64,000 bases of DNA from Vibrio inusitatus (GCA_024346935.1 AP024879.1:372001-436000), one strand, 5' to 3'; shown: positions 1-9,724, numbered from the stretch's first letter. Notes: generated by a model not told the origin, from the sequence alone. Numbers and translations: made by a program.

Positions 1-1544
1 CCCACTAGCGCAGCCCATTGATTAAGGTCTACACCTACATCGTAATCAAACTCTATGTCGCCTGTTATTACTGTACCTTGCATGCGAGATTTCAAGCCTT
101 GGTATTCAGCGCCAACAAATAGTTGTGTGCGATAATCAACAAGTTGGTAACCTAGCATAGGCTGAACCGTGATAATGCCGTCACCCCAGCGGTCACCGCC
201 TTCTATGCGAGTAGTAGCATAAGTACCGGTAACAGAAGCGAAGAATTCTTTGTAGCCCACTGATAAAGTGGTACCTACACCGACTAAGTCATACTTGAGT
301 TTTAGCGGTACGTTAAGGCGGCCAGTAGTACAGGCAGCTGCCAAGTTTTCACAGAAAAAGTCACCTGCGCCAGGCAATTTGTCGTTCAACAGATCTTGCA
401 ACTCTTCACCAATAGCGCCTGTGTAGCCAGCATCGACATTGGCATCAACGTTGATCTTTCCGACGAAACCGAACACGTTCCAGAAAGGGAGAATGTTGAC
501 ATCGCCACGAAGTGTTAGAGATTGCGCATTTACTTTTGCAAACGTATCTTCAGGATCAAAGAACTCATTAAGTCGTACACCACCGATGATGAAATCATTG
601 GTTGGCAGCGTCATATTTTGATCGCGGTATGCGATAGAAATACCAAAAGGCAGAGGTAAGTCGATACCTTGGCGCGCTACCATGTCACCCATTAGAGGGA
701 AAACTCGATTAACTTCTACGCGCTCTTCGATTAGACGAGGGTCAGAAGCGTCAGAGAAGTGTTCCTCGTCAATAATGTTCACACCGTTGTCATCATATAG
801 AGCGACCGGTACTACGGACTCAGCAATCTGTACAGGTTTTTTCCCTTTCCTACCTTCCATATCAATCCTCTTTTCCATGAGGATAAGCTTGTCAGTACCT
901 AGTTTTGCAAAGCTAATTTCTTGGCGATATGTTTCGATGTGGTAACCATTTAACTTAAAAGGAGCACGGTTACTAATAATCATTTGCTTCGGTTCGTCAT
1001 CAGAAATCAGCATTTCTACCTTCATGAAACGGAAATAAGCAATATCTTGGGGAAGACCATACTTTGAGTAATCGAATGTGATTGTCACATCACCATTGTC
1101 TAATTCGGTTGCTCTTACCGATGAAGGGTCATAGCTTTGAGCCCAGTTTCTTAGTCGATATTGAGTGCGAGTCGCTTGTTCTATTTCAGCAATTGCGTCG
1201 AAGTGTTTATCAAGTTTGCTCACATCATGCTTGATACGAAGATCAACATTACCTTTTTGGTCGGTACTCTTGACTAGATATACTGAGGTTTCTCTTGTTT
1301 CATCGGCGATTTGAACAGTTCTGCTCACTAGTTCTACCAAATGATCGCCCATATCGAGAGAGCTGATGCCAAGTTTTGGTAGATCATCATCGATACTGTA
1401 ATGAGCAAAGATTTCTTTGCCTTTAAGTTCAGGGTTGAACGCAATCGAATTGTCGGCCACCGCACTTGAAGAAACTGTCAGCATTGCTGGGGCAATGATG
1501 GTTGATATAGAACGCTTTGCTACTTGTTTTAATACGTTAAACAT
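1..1544 (-). CDS. Exported beta-barrel-like protein, partial (C-terminus beyond the window)
   Basis: An open frame runs on the minus strand from an ATG at 1544 to the left edge (about 514 codons) without a stop. The start MFNVLKQVAKRS is followed by a hydrophobic stretch and an SSAVADN-like signal peptidase site, so the protein is exported. A GTGGAT ribosome-binding site precedes the ATG. The C-terminal half alternates short amphipathic strands with aromatic residues (GYKEFFASVTGTYA, QLFVGAEYQG), which suggests an outer-membrane barrel. I do not recognise the family. A gene of its own, with no operon partner visible in the window. Confidence 0.75.
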   Translation of the reverse strand, partial: MFNVLKQVAKRSISTIIAPAMLTVSSSAVADNSIAFNPELKGKEIFAHYSIDDDLPKLGISSLDMGDHLVELVSRTVQIADETRETSVYLVKSTDQKGNVDLRIKHDVSKLDKHFDAIAEIEQATRTQYRLRNWAQSYDPSSVRATELDNGDVTITFDYSKYGLPQDIAYFRFMKVEMLISDDEPKQMIISNRAPFKLNGYHIETYRQEISFAKLGTDKLILMEKRIDMEGRKGKKPVQIAESVVPVALYDDNGVNIIDEEHFSDASDPRLIEERVEVNRVFPLMGDMVARQGIDLPLPFGISIAYRDQNMTLPTNDFIIGGVRLNEFFDPEDTFAKVNAQSLTLRGDVNILPFWNVFGFVGKINVDANVDAGYTGAIGEELQDLLNDKLPGAGDFFCENLAAACTTGRLNVPLKLKYDLVGVGTTLSVGYKEFFASVTGTYATTRIEGGDRWGDGIITVQPMLGYQLVDYRTQLFVGAEYQGLKSRMQGTVITGDIEFDYDVGVDLNQWAALV

Positions 1545-2006
1545 TGTTATCCACTTTTACTTGTCAGAACCTCAAACCTATGAGTATTCAGAAATCTAAA
1601 CCTTCATCGAACAACCTTTATTCGATGGATTAGCAAGCCCACTCACTAGCAATGAAACTAGGAAAACCGTATGGGGAGTTGCTGTATAAATTCGCTGTGG
1701 AGCGGATATTAGAGGCAATTAATGGAATGTATTAATCACTTATGTAGGACGTCACCCTCCAATAAATTGAAAATGACAAACGGTAATAAAGAAGGAAAAA
1801 ATAGAAGGCGTTTCGTAGTTGTTTGTTATTTTTTAAAAGTGTACTGAGGCATCTCTAGAATGTTGAAATTGGAGATTTAATTGTAGGGTTAAGTCCTACA
1901 CTGACGATTATTAAGACTTACTATGTTCATTTATTATTCGCGTCAATTAAGCCACTGCAATTAATCTGCTGGTGGCATTTATAACGACAACCTTTAGAGG
2001 CTTGCC
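1545..2006. other. Intergenic region between divergent genes
   Basis: No gene seen. It must hold promoters for both flanking genes. A 19-bp inverted repeat, TGTAGGGTTAAGTCCTACA (1882-1900), and a second copy of its half-site (TGTAGGAC near 1743) could bind a regulator. This is a weak suggestion from symmetry only. Confidence 0.4.
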
Positions 2007-3182
2007 ATGACGCGCAAATTAAATTTCTTCTCTGTTGTTCTACTTTCTGTCTCTGTGACTGCTTGTAGCACTCCACACACTTTGGATAAGCGTGTTACTA
2101 AACAAAACTATAAGGATGTTACGCTGGAGACCAATACAAAGGTCGATGAGCCCTTACGATTCTGGGCTTCTGAGAAGCCGGAGTTTCTTTACGACAGTAA
2201 TACACAAAGCACTCCGGTTACTGTCCAAGGCGATACTTTAAATATCTTAGCGTTGTCAGGTGGTGGAGCGAATGGAGCCTTTGGCGCTGGCGTTCTTATG
2301 GGCTTGCATGATAAAGGACAACTTAAAGATTATTCGATCATTACAGGCATCAGTGCAGGTGCTTTAATTGCACCTTTCGTATTTGCTGGTGGCGATGAGT
2401 TAACAAGGCTCGACGACGTTATTTTAGGTATTAACGATAAACAAGTATTAGGGAAAAAGAACTTCTTAAATACAATATTCAAGGATGCATTTACCAATGG
2501 TAATAACTTTATTGAATTTATTAGTGAGGCTTATCCTGAAGAAATGATTGATAAGATTGCCATGCAGCATAGACAGGGTAAGCGCTTATTTATCGGTTCT
2601 ACACATTTCGATTCAGGTGAGTTAATGATTTGGAATTTAGGGGCTATTGCCAATAGCGATTTACCTAATAGGATAGAGTTAGTACATAAAGTCTTAGCGA
2701 GCAGTGCTTCGATACCCGGTGTATTTCCTCCCCAGTTCTTTGAAGTGAATGATAATGGTGCGGTACTAGAAGAAATGCATGTTGATGGTGGTCTAGCGGC
2801 ACAAGTATTCTACAACCCATCTAATTTTGATTATCAGTTGGTGTCTGAGGCTCTAGACTTGGAAACAATGCCTCAATTGGATGTCATTCGAAATGGTCAG
2901 CTTAAGTTACCTTACAAACAAGTGAATGATAAAGGGGTAGCTCTATTGACCAAGAGCCTGTCAGGTCTAACTATGATGCAGACCCGCGGTGATATCTACA
3001 GAATGAAGTATCTAAGTGAGACTGAAGGTGTGCAGATGCAGCTTACCTATATCGATCAAGATTTCTCCTATGCCAAACAGTCCAAAGATATGTTCGACCT
3101 GAGCTATATGAAAGCGATATATCAATATGGGTATGACAAAGTAATCACCCGTGAACTTTGGGTCACGGATCTGCCTCAATAG
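2007..3182 (+). CDS. Patatin-like phospholipase lipoprotein
   Basis: 391 aa. The signal peptide ends in a lipobox with Cys20 (SVTAC-STPH), so it is a lipoprotein. Patatin hallmarks are all present: the oxyanion-hole loop GGGANGAFG (residues 85-93), the nucleophile motif GISAG with Ser116, and the DGG motif with Asp260. The expected activity is a Ser/Asp-dyad acyl hydrolase on phospholipid or other lipids; the substrate cannot be read from sequence. AGAGG precedes the ATG. It stands alone, ending just before the 101-bp repeat array. Confidence 0.88.
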   Translation: MTRKLNFFSVVLLSVSVTACSTPHTLDKRVTKQNYKDVTLETNTKVDEPLRFWASEKPEFLYDSNTQSTPVTVQGDTLNILALSGGGANGAFGAGVLMGLHDKGQLKDYSIITGISAGALIAPFVFAGGDELTRLDDVILGINDKQVLGKKNFLNTIFKDAFTNGNNFIEFISEAYPEEMIDKIAMQHRQGKRLFIGSTHFDSGELMIWNLGAIANSDLPNRIELVHKVLASSASIPGVFPPQFFEVNDNGAVLEEMHVDGGLAAQVFYNPSNFDYQLVSEALDLETMPQLDVIRNGQLKLPYKQVNDKGVALLTKSLSGLTMMQTRGDIYRMKYLSETEGVQMQLTYIDQDFSYAKQSKDMFDLSYMKAIYQYGYDKVITRELWVTDLPQ

Positions 3183-3259
3183 ACAAATATATTTCGTCAG
3201 TCTTTGTTCATTAGAGCATTCGTCACACCCGAGAGCTATTATAGGGTCTCTGATTGAAA

Positions 3260-4110
3260 ATAGGTCCCCGATAACAACCTCGGGGACGACGGTTATTCAT
3301 CGTGCGGAGTCTAGGGCATTTGTCATACCCGAGTGCTTCTATCGGGTATCTGACCATTAAATAGGTCCCAGACAACAACCTCGGGGACGACGGTTGTTCA
3401 TGGTGCAGGCTTTAGGGGGTACGTTATATTCGAGTGTTTTTATCGGGTATCTGATCATTAAATAGGTCCCCGATAACAACCTCGGGGACGACGGTTATTG
3501 ATCGTTCGGGGTCAAGGGGATACGTCATACCCGAGTTCTTTTATCGGGTGTCTGGTCATTAAATAGGTCCCCGATAACAACCTCGGGGACGACGGTTATT
3601 CATTGTGCGGGGTCTAGGGCATTCGTCATACCCGAGTGTTTTTATCGGGTATCTGATCATTAAATAGGTCCCCGATAACAACCTCGGGGACGACGGTTGT
3701 TCATGGTGCAGGTTCTAGGGGATACATAATAGCCGAGTGTTTTTATCGGGTATCTGATCATTAAATAGGTCCCCGATAACAACCTCGGGGGCGACTGTAA
3801 TGCATCGTTCGGGCTCTAGGGTATTCGTCATACCCGAGTGCTTTTATCAGGTATCTGGTCATTAAATAGGTCCCCGATAACAACCTCGGGGGCGACTGTA
3901 ATGCATCGTTCGGGCTCTAGGGTATTCGTCATACCCGAGTGCTTTTATCAGGTATCTGATCATTAAATAGGTCCCCGATAACAACCTCGGGGACGACGAT
4001 TATTCATCGTATGGGGTCAAGGAGACACGTCATACCCGAGTGTTTCTATCGGGTATCTGATTGAAATAAGCCCCCGATAAACCTCGGGGACGATGGTTGT
4101 AGATTGTACG
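3260..4110. repeat. Tandem array of about nine 101-bp units with palindromic cores
   Basis: The core ATAGGTCCCCGATAACAACC starts at 3260, 3361, 3462, 3563, 3664, 3765, 3866 and 3967, an exact 101-bp step; a last, diverged unit starts at 4066. Each unit has two inverted repeats: GGTCCCCGATAACAACCTCGGGGAC and a CCCGAGTG..TATCGGGT pair. The same palindromic sequence, in the other orientation, recurs at 17.7-18.1 kb and near 49.5 kb, so it belongs to a dispersed family that has expanded in tandem here. No coding capacity is evident. Confidence 0.9.
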
Positions 4111-4127
4111 AGTACTAAAGTATCGTG

Positions 4128-5330
4128 TTATTTATCAGAATTGGTAGAACCAATTTTGTGAATCGCAAGATCAGCACCGATAAATTCATCTTCTTGGCTT
4201 AGGCGAAGACCAGAAATTTTATGGACTAGCCCGTACACGATAATACCGCCAACAACTGCAACGATAACACCGGCTAAAGTACCTACTACCTGAGACATAA
4301 AGCTAACGCCACCAAGGCCACCTAGTGCTGGTAAACCAAAGATACCTGCAGCAATAGCACCCCAAACACCACATAAACCGTGTAGAGGCCAAACACCTAG
4401 TACGTCGTCGATCTTCGTACTGCGTTGCAGGCGAGTGAATACCCAAACGAATAGGGCACCAGCTACACCACCAACAATGAACGCGCCTACAGGGTGCATC
4501 AAATCTGAACCCGCACATACAGCCACTAAGCCTGCTAAAGGACCGTTGTGAATAAAGCCTGGATCATTTTTACCAACAACTAGAGCAACTAACGTACCAC
4601 CTACCATCGCCGCCAAGCTGTTTACTGCTACCAGACCGTTAATGCCATCCAATGTTTGCGCCGACATCACATTGAAGCCAAACCAACCAACAGTGAGTAC
4701 CCAAGCACCTAGTGCAAGGAAAGGAATGTTAGAAGGAGCGAAAGCGATACCTGGTTTTCTGCCTTGGCGCGTACCGAGTAAATAGATAGCCACCAACGCT
4801 AGCCATCCGCCCATACCATGCACCACAACAGAGCCTGCAAAGTCGTGGAACTCTGCACCAAATTGGTTGTTCAGCCAATCTTGAAAACCGAAGTTGCCGT
4901 TCCATATTACGCCTTCGAAAAATGGGTACACAAAAGCCACAATTAATGCAGAAGAAATCAAGAATGGGCGAAACTTAGCACGCTCGGCGATACCTCCAGA
5001 CACAATCGCAGGAATTGCCGCTGCGAAGGTAAGCAGGAAGAAGAACTTAACCAGTTCATAACCATTGTTTTCTGTCAGTGTTTCAACACTCACAAAGAAG
5101 TGTTGACCGTATGCTATTTGATAGCCGATAGCAAAATACGCTACCGCTGCAAGAGCGAAATCGGCCATGATCTTAACTAAAGCATTTACTTGATTCTTAT
5201 GGCGAACCGTACCAACTTCCAAAAAAGCAAAACCTGCGTGCATGGCCAATACCATGATAGCGCCTAAAAGAATAAATAAAGTGTCTGCGCTTTGTGCTAC
5301 GGCATCGATTGCTTGACTAATGTTGTCCAT
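4128..5330 (-). CDS. amtB: Ammonium transporter (Amt/AmtB family)
   Basis: 400 aa, 11 or so membrane segments, the usual length for the family. The twin pore histidines are recognisable as His171 (VVVHGMGGW) and His317 (VWPLHGLCGVWGA). It moves ammonium/ammonia across the inner membrane. Unlike the usual arrangement there is no glnK next to it. The upstream region has a sigma-54 promoter and an NtrC-like site (separate entries), so it should be induced on nitrogen limitation. The N-terminus begins directly in the periplasmic/first membrane segment without a cleavable signal peptide. Confidence 0.95.
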   Translation of the reverse strand: MDNISQAIDAVAQSADTLFILLGAIMVLAMHAGFAFLEVGTVRHKNQVNALVKIMADFALAAVAYFAIGYQIAYGQHFFVSVETLTENNGYELVKFFFLLTFAAAIPAIVSGGIAERAKFRPFLISSALIVAFVYPFFEGVIWNGNFGFQDWLNNQFGAEFHDFAGSVVVHGMGGWLALVAIYLLGTRQGRKPGIAFAPSNIPFLALGAWVLTVGWFGFNVMSAQTLDGINGLVAVNSLAAMVGGTLVALVVGKNDPGFIHNGPLAGLVAVCAGSDLMHPVGAFIVGGVAGALFVWVFTRLQRSTKIDDVLGVWPLHGLCGVWGAIAAGIFGLPALGGLGGVSFMSQVVGTLAGVIVAVVGGIIVYGLVHKISGLRLSQEDEFIGADLAIHKIGSTNSDK

Positions 5331-5371
5331 AAAATAGTTCCAAAGGTGTTTTAAGTTTCTACATACTTATT

Positions 5372-5387
5372 TGCAAGAACCATTCCA
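5372..5387 (-). promoter_or_regulatory. Sigma-54 (-24/-12) promoter of amtB
   Basis: On the minus strand the sequence TGGAATGGTTCTTGCA has the -24 TGG and -12 TTGCA elements at the exact spacing of the sigma-54 consensus (TGGCACGNNNNTTGCW). The expected start lies about 30 nt before the amtB ATG. Confidence 0.75.
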
Positions 5388-5569
5388 ACTTTGGTGCAAT
5401 AAGGTGTAGAAAGATCAAACTAAATACGAAAACGATGTAAAGCCCGTATTTATGGAGCTCTCAAAGATTTTGGTTAAAGAAAATAGGGAAGAACTTTTAG
5501 GAGAGTTAGCATTTAATCTTATGCTGCCCGTGAAGATTTGCATGATTTTAGTGCGTTACTGGCTCATTG

Positions 5570-5586
5570 TGCACATATATGGTGCG
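5570..5586 (-). promoter_or_regulatory. NtrC-like enhancer site upstream of amtB
   Basis: TGCACATATATGGTGCG fits the 17-bp NtrC consensus TGCACC-N5-GGTGCA with two mismatches, about 190 bp upstream of the sigma-54 promoter. Additional TTGGTGCA half-sites occur at about 5391, 5593 and 5634. Together these indicate NtrC-activated expression. Confidence 0.6.
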
Positions 5587-5697
5587 TCATATTGGTGCAG
5601 GGCGAATAGGTAACTTGGTGCAGTTGAGAACTCGAAGTTAGGTCATTAGCATTGACCGTGATTGAAATCACTACTGTGCTAAATGGTTGGGAATACA

Positions 5698-5727
5698 AAA
5701 AGCCCCAGCTAAATAGCCAGGGCTTCG
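5698..5727 (-). terminator. Rho-independent terminator of the SSS symporter gene
   Basis: Minus-strand stem GAAGCCCTGGCT-ATTT-AGCTGGGGCTT followed by a T run, 25 bp after the stop of the symporter gene. Confidence 0.75.
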
Positions 5728-5751
5728 TTTAGAGCTTAATTATTGGGGGAA

Positions 5752-7506
5752 TTAAGCGGCTTGTTTAACTGCACCAGTTTTAGATGCGTTAACAAGTAGG
5801 ATACCAACACTTAGTACGATTGAACCACATAGTAGGAACAATAGTCGTCCAGTTGGCTCGTTCGGGATAAGAGCCATAATCAGGATACCGAAACCGGCTG
5901 TGCTGATTAGCTTACCAAGCATAGAACGTTGTTTAGTATCTAGGTTTTGCTGCTCTTCGCCTTCTGAAATCACAGGAGTGTTCCAGTTAACGAATAGTTG
6001 CTCAACTTCAGCTTCACGCTCTGGCGTTAGGCCTTTGTACAGTAGAGTAGACGCGATGAAGAAACCACCGGTGAACACTACGTGTGCTGCCAAGCTTAGA
6101 CCCACTTTCAGGTCAGCCCACTCACGTGCAGTTAGAGCATGCTCTAGACCAAATACGTTTTGTACGTCGTCTGCTGTTAGTGCAATACCGAAGATGTAAG
6201 AAACAATACCACCAACGATTAGCGTAGCCCAACCTGCCCAGTCTGGAGTCTTGCGAATCCACATACCTAGTAGGATAGGGATAAGCATTGGGAAGCCAAT
6301 CAATGCACCGATGTTAAGTACGATGTCGAATAAGCTTAGGTGCTTCAGTGAGTTGATGAATAGACCGATACCGATGATGATCAGGCCCATTACAATTGTT
6401 GTCACTTTACTTACTGCTACTAGCTCTTTCTGAGACGCGTGAGGGCGCACGATAGGGCTGTAGAAGTTCATTACGAAGATACCAGCGTTACGGTTAAGAC
6501 CAGAGTCCATTGAAGACATAGTCGCCGCGAACATAGCCGACATTAGTAGACCAACCATACCAGCAGGCATTACGTTTTGTACGAATGCTAGGTATGCTGC
6601 GTCACCTGCTTTGCTACCCATGCTTGCGTATTGTGCCGCAAAGTCAGGTTGGAAAGCTGCCATGTACCAAGGTGGTAGGAACCAGATTAGTGGACCAACA
6701 ATCATAAGGATACAAGCTAGGCCTGCAGCTTTACGTGCGTTGTCACTGTCTTTAGCACATAGGTAACGGTATGCGTTGATACTGTTGTTCATTACACCGA
6801 ACTGCTTAACAAAGATGAACACAACCCAAAGGATGAAGATGCTCACGTAGTTAAGGTTGTTGCCCAGCATAAAGTCGCCTTGGAAGTTGTCTACGATGTT
6901 TCCTAGACCACCACCTGCAAAGTATGCAGCGATTGCACAAGTAATTGTAACAGCCATGATTACTAGCATCTGCATGAAGTCAGATGCAACAACTGCCCAA
7001 GAACCACCAGTAACAGCCATCAACATGAGAACTAAACCGGTAACTACGATGGTTGCTTCCATAGGGATGTTAAATACAGCGGCTACGAAGATAGCAAGAC
7101 CGTTTAACCATACACCAGCAGAAATCAAGCTGTCAGGCATACCTGCCCAAGTGAAGAACTGCTCAGAAGTTTTGCCGAAACGCTGACGAATTGCTTCGAT
7201 AGCGGTTACTACACGAAGTTGACGGAACTTCGGAGCAAAATAGATGTAGTTCAAGAAGTAACCAAATGCATTGGCTAGGAATAGGATAACAACGACGAAA
7301 CCGTCGCTGAACGCGCGTCCTGCGGCTCCCGTAAACGTCCATGCTGAAAACTGTGTCATGAAGGCGGTTGCACCAACCATCCACCATAACATTTTACCGC
7401 CACCCCTGAAGTAGTCACTGGTAGATGTTGTGAACTTTCTAAACATCCAGCCAATGGCCATTAAGAAGAAGAAGTAGGCGAGAACAACAAAAGTATCAAT
7501 AGTCAT
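5752..7506 (-). CDS. Na+/solute symporter (SSS family), Toa-type uronate/oligoalginate transporter
   Basis: 584 aa, about 14 membrane segments. Family features seen: the N-terminal YFFFLMAIGW segment, the block SDYFRGGGKMLWWMVGATAFMTQFSAWTF, and a conserved ATMSSMDSGLNRNAG segment around the Na+ site. It is very similar to the symporters at 39.2 and 42.0 kb and more distantly to the one at 15.9 kb. In V. splendidus 12B01 such proteins (ToaA, ToaB, ToaC) carry alginate oligomers or monouronate across the inner membrane; which one this matches is not decidable here. An operator and a CRP-like site precede it. Confidence 0.9.
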   Translation of the reverse strand: MTIDTFVVLAYFFFLMAIGWMFRKFTTSTSDYFRGGGKMLWWMVGATAFMTQFSAWTFTGAAGRAFSDGFVVVILFLANAFGYFLNYIYFAPKFRQLRVVTAIEAIRQRFGKTSEQFFTWAGMPDSLISAGVWLNGLAIFVAAVFNIPMEATIVVTGLVLMLMAVTGGSWAVVASDFMQMLVIMAVTITCAIAAYFAGGGLGNIVDNFQGDFMLGNNLNYVSIFILWVVFIFVKQFGVMNNSINAYRYLCAKDSDNARKAAGLACILMIVGPLIWFLPPWYMAAFQPDFAAQYASMGSKAGDAAYLAFVQNVMPAGMVGLLMSAMFAATMSSMDSGLNRNAGIFVMNFYSPIVRPHASQKELVAVSKVTTIVMGLIIIGIGLFINSLKHLSLFDIVLNIGALIGFPMLIPILLGMWIRKTPDWAGWATLIVGGIVSYIFGIALTADDVQNVFGLEHALTAREWADLKVGLSLAAHVVFTGGFFIASTLLYKGLTPEREAEVEQLFVNWNTPVISEGEEQQNLDTKQRSMLGKLISTAGFGILIMALIPNEPTGRLLFLLCGSIVLSVGILLVNASKTGAVKQAA

Positions 7507-7569
7507 TTTTTTCAGCCTTAAAGGTCTTTAGATTAACTGCGAATAATACTAGCCTTAATCACGATTTAT

Positions 7570-7580
7570 TTGTACTACAA
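7570..7580 (-). promoter_or_regulatory. Putative FCD-GntR operator
   Basis: TTGTACTACAA, a perfect TTGTA-N-TACAA palindrome, 64 bp upstream of the symporter ATG. It shares the [T/A]TGTNNNACA[A/T] pattern found before most alginate genes in the window. Confidence 0.7.
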
Positions 7581-7591
7581 TATGCACCTAA

Positions 7592-7607
7592 TGTGATCTA
7601 GAGCACG
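7592..7607 (-). promoter_or_regulatory. CRP-like site
   Basis: TGTGATCTAGAGCACG: the left half-site TGTGA is perfect, the right half GCACG is degenerate. Its centre lies 19.5 bp upstream of the operator, as in two other alginate promoters here. Confidence 0.5.
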
Positions 7608-8029
7608 TTTTTGTTCCGGGGTGTATATTGGCCATTTTATTCTTTTAAAACAAATAGATAGACTGCTTTTGAGTGTTTGTAATCCCATTATTGGTTACTT
7701 ATATGCCAAATACGAAAGTACTTTAGTATTACAAAATGTAACACCTAATCCGGCTTGTTAAACTCAATTTTATAAGTACCAAAATTAGTTTAGTAGTTAA
7801 TAGGTTAGACTAATTTTGTGAGTTTGCTCTAAAGATTGCTTGCTAACGAATTTGGTAGGGGAACGGTGTTCTAGTAAAGCTTGTTATTTATCTAATCGAA
7901 GGAAATATGAGCAGTCATCACGTGCTCAGTTAAGTTTTAACTTCTGCTTAACGTATCGATTATAGTTACCTGTCATCTTAAGTTCGATTTATGCTTATAG
8001 TGAGCACAGGGCTGAATCTATTTAACTGA

Positions 8030-9005
8030 TGAAGAACCTCTGAATTAGCCAGATACTAGATAGCTACTGCATAGCTTCCGGTATGACGCTGTGCGGCGTT
8101 AGGTGATTGTTTCATCTGTGCTAGATGGTTACTTTCTGCGTTAAGTCATTAATATCGACTTAAACTGCAACACTCATCAATACGTCATCCTGAGCTCGAC
8201 TCAGGATCTTAGAGTGCACGTAGTTGGTTCTAATTCACTAACGATGAAGTTTCGAAGTACCCAAGATACTGGATAGCTATTGCATAGCTTCCAGTATGAC
8301 GATGTATTTTGGTGTAGGTAAGTCCATCCAGCCCAGTGACTTTTGTGGCCTACTAGTTAGATTTTGTCTGTGATAGTTCATTAGTATCGACTTAAGCTGT
8401 AACACTCATCAATACGTCATCCTGAGCTCGACTCAGGATCTTAGAGTGCACGTAGTTGGTTCTATGTCACTAACGACGAAGCTTCGAACCATTCAAGATA
8501 CTGGATAGCTATTGCATAGCTTCCAGTATGACGATGTATTTTGATGTAGGTAAGTCCATCCAGCCCAGTGACTTTTGTGGCCTACTAGTTAGATTTTGTC
8601 TGTGATAGTTCATTAGTATCGACTTAAGCTGTAACACTCATCAATACGTCATCCTGAGCTCGACTCAGGATCTTAGAGTGCACGTAGTTGGTTCTATGTC
8701 ACTAACGACGAAGCTTCGAACCATTCAAGATACTGGATAGCCATTGCATAGCTTCCAGTATGACGTTGTGTTTGGGTGTAGGTAAGTGCATTCAGCCCTG
8801 TGATTTTTGTGGCCTACTAGTTAGATTTTGTCTGCGATAGTTCATTAGTATCGACTTAAACTGCGGCACTCATCAATACGTCATCCTGAGCTTGACTCAG
8901 GATCTTAGCGAGCACGTAGTTGGTTCTATGTCGCGAATGATAAAGTACCGAAGTCTCCAAGATACTGGATAGCTATTACATAGCTTCCAGTATGACGGTG
9001 TGGAG
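8030..9005. repeat. Tandem array of 232-bp units
   Basis: The marker CGTCATCCTGAGCTCGACTC begins at 8183, 8415, 8647 and 8879 (last copy with one substitution), an exact 232-bp period; a partial diverged unit lies upstream from about 8030 and the last unit is cut at about 9005. Each unit has two palindromes: ATCCTGAG-CTCGA-CTCAGGAT and ATACTGGATAGCTAT-TGC-ATAGCTTCCAGTAT. The units differ by only a few bases, so the duplication is recent or is kept uniform. No open reading frame is shared by the units. Confidence 0.9.
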
Positions 9006-9051
9006 TTAGATTGATGCTCTGATTGGCGTTACACCACTTTTCTCCAGACAT

Positions 9052-9079
9052 AAAAAAAGCGAGCCTAGGCTCGCTTTTT
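9052..9079 (-). terminator. Terminator of the kdgF-kdgK-eda operon
   Basis: AAAAAGCGAGCCTAGGCTCGCTTTTT, a perfect palindrome with an A run on one side and a T run on the other, so it can work in both directions. It follows the eda stop by 22 bp. Confidence 0.9.
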
Positions 9080-9100
9080 CAAAATAATTGCAAAGCAATA

Positions 9101-9724
9101 TTAGCTAACGTGAGCTACTGCGTCACGAACTAGTTCACCTAGTTCGTCCCACTTGCCTTCGTCCATTAGTTTAGTTGGAACCATCCAAGTACCGCCACAT
9201 GCAAGAACTGCAGGGATGTTTAGGTACTCGTCAACGTTCTTAAGACTAACGCCGCCAGTAGGCATGATCTTAATTGGGTAAACTGCAGTTAGTGCTTTAA
9301 CCATTTGAACGCCACCTGATGGCTCAGCTGGGAAGAATTTAAGAGTACGAAGACCCATTTCCATTGCTTGTTCTACTAGGCTAGGGCTGTTAACGCCAGG
9401 TACGATAGCTACGCCTTTGTCTAGGCAGTACTGAACTGTACGTGGGTTGAAACCAGGGCTTACGATGAAGTCAACGCCAGCATCGATAGATGCATCAACT
9501 TGCTCGTTAGTAAGAACAGTGCCAGAACCGATTAGCATTTCTGGGAATTCTTTACGCATAACGCGGATAGCTTCAACTGCACACTCAGTACGTAGAGTGA
9601 TTTCAGCACAAGGCATGCCGTTTTCAACAAGTGCGCGGCCTAGTGGAATTGCATCTTCAACGCGGTTGATAGCAATTACAGGAATCACTTTAAGGCTTGC
9701 TAGTTTTTCGTTCAAAGTTGTCAT
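9101..9724 (-). CDS. eda: 2-dehydro-3-deoxy-phosphogluconate (KDPG) aldolase
   Basis: About 207 aa from the ATG at 9724 (MTTLNEKLA); an in-frame ATG 12 bases upstream is possible, but the downstream one has a GAG-containing ribosome-binding site and fits homologues better. Class I aldolase hallmarks: the ITLRTE motif with the catalytic Glu, the Schiff-base lysine in LKFFPAE, and the phosphate-binding PTGGVS. It splits KDPG to pyruvate and glyceraldehyde-3-phosphate, the last step of uronate breakdown. It is the last gene of an operon with kdgK and kdgF. Confidence 0.95.
   Translation of the reverse strand: MTTLNEKLASLKVIPVIAINRVEDAIPLGRALVENGMPCAEITLRTECAVEAIRVMRKEFPEMLIGSGTVLTNEQVDASIDAGVDFIVSPGFNPRTVQYCLDKGVAIVPGVNSPSLVEQAMEMGLRTLKFFPAEPSGGVQMVKALTAVYPIKIMPTGGVSLKNVDEYLNIPAVLACGGTWMVPTKLMDEGKWDELGELVRDAVAHVS

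Larger units (their letters stand above)
7507..8020. other. Promoter region and non-coding stretch
   Basis: No gene seen. Besides the operator/CRP pair next to the symporter gene, a one-mismatch operator copy TAGTATTACAA lies at 7724-7734. The rest, up to the 232-bp repeat array, shows no recognisable feature. Confidence 0.5.

Noticed and set aside
439..1599. Plus-strand frames at 439-621, 682-945 and 1417-1599
   Set aside because: They lie opposite the long minus-strand exported-protein gene and are shadows of it.
3151..3360. 69-aa reading frame over the patatin gene end and repeat array
   Set aside because: It runs through repeat sequence, has no ribosome-binding site and no protein-like features.
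3260..4110. CRISPR array
   Set aside because: The repeated unit is the whole 101 bp with no variable spacers of regular size, and there are no cas genes.
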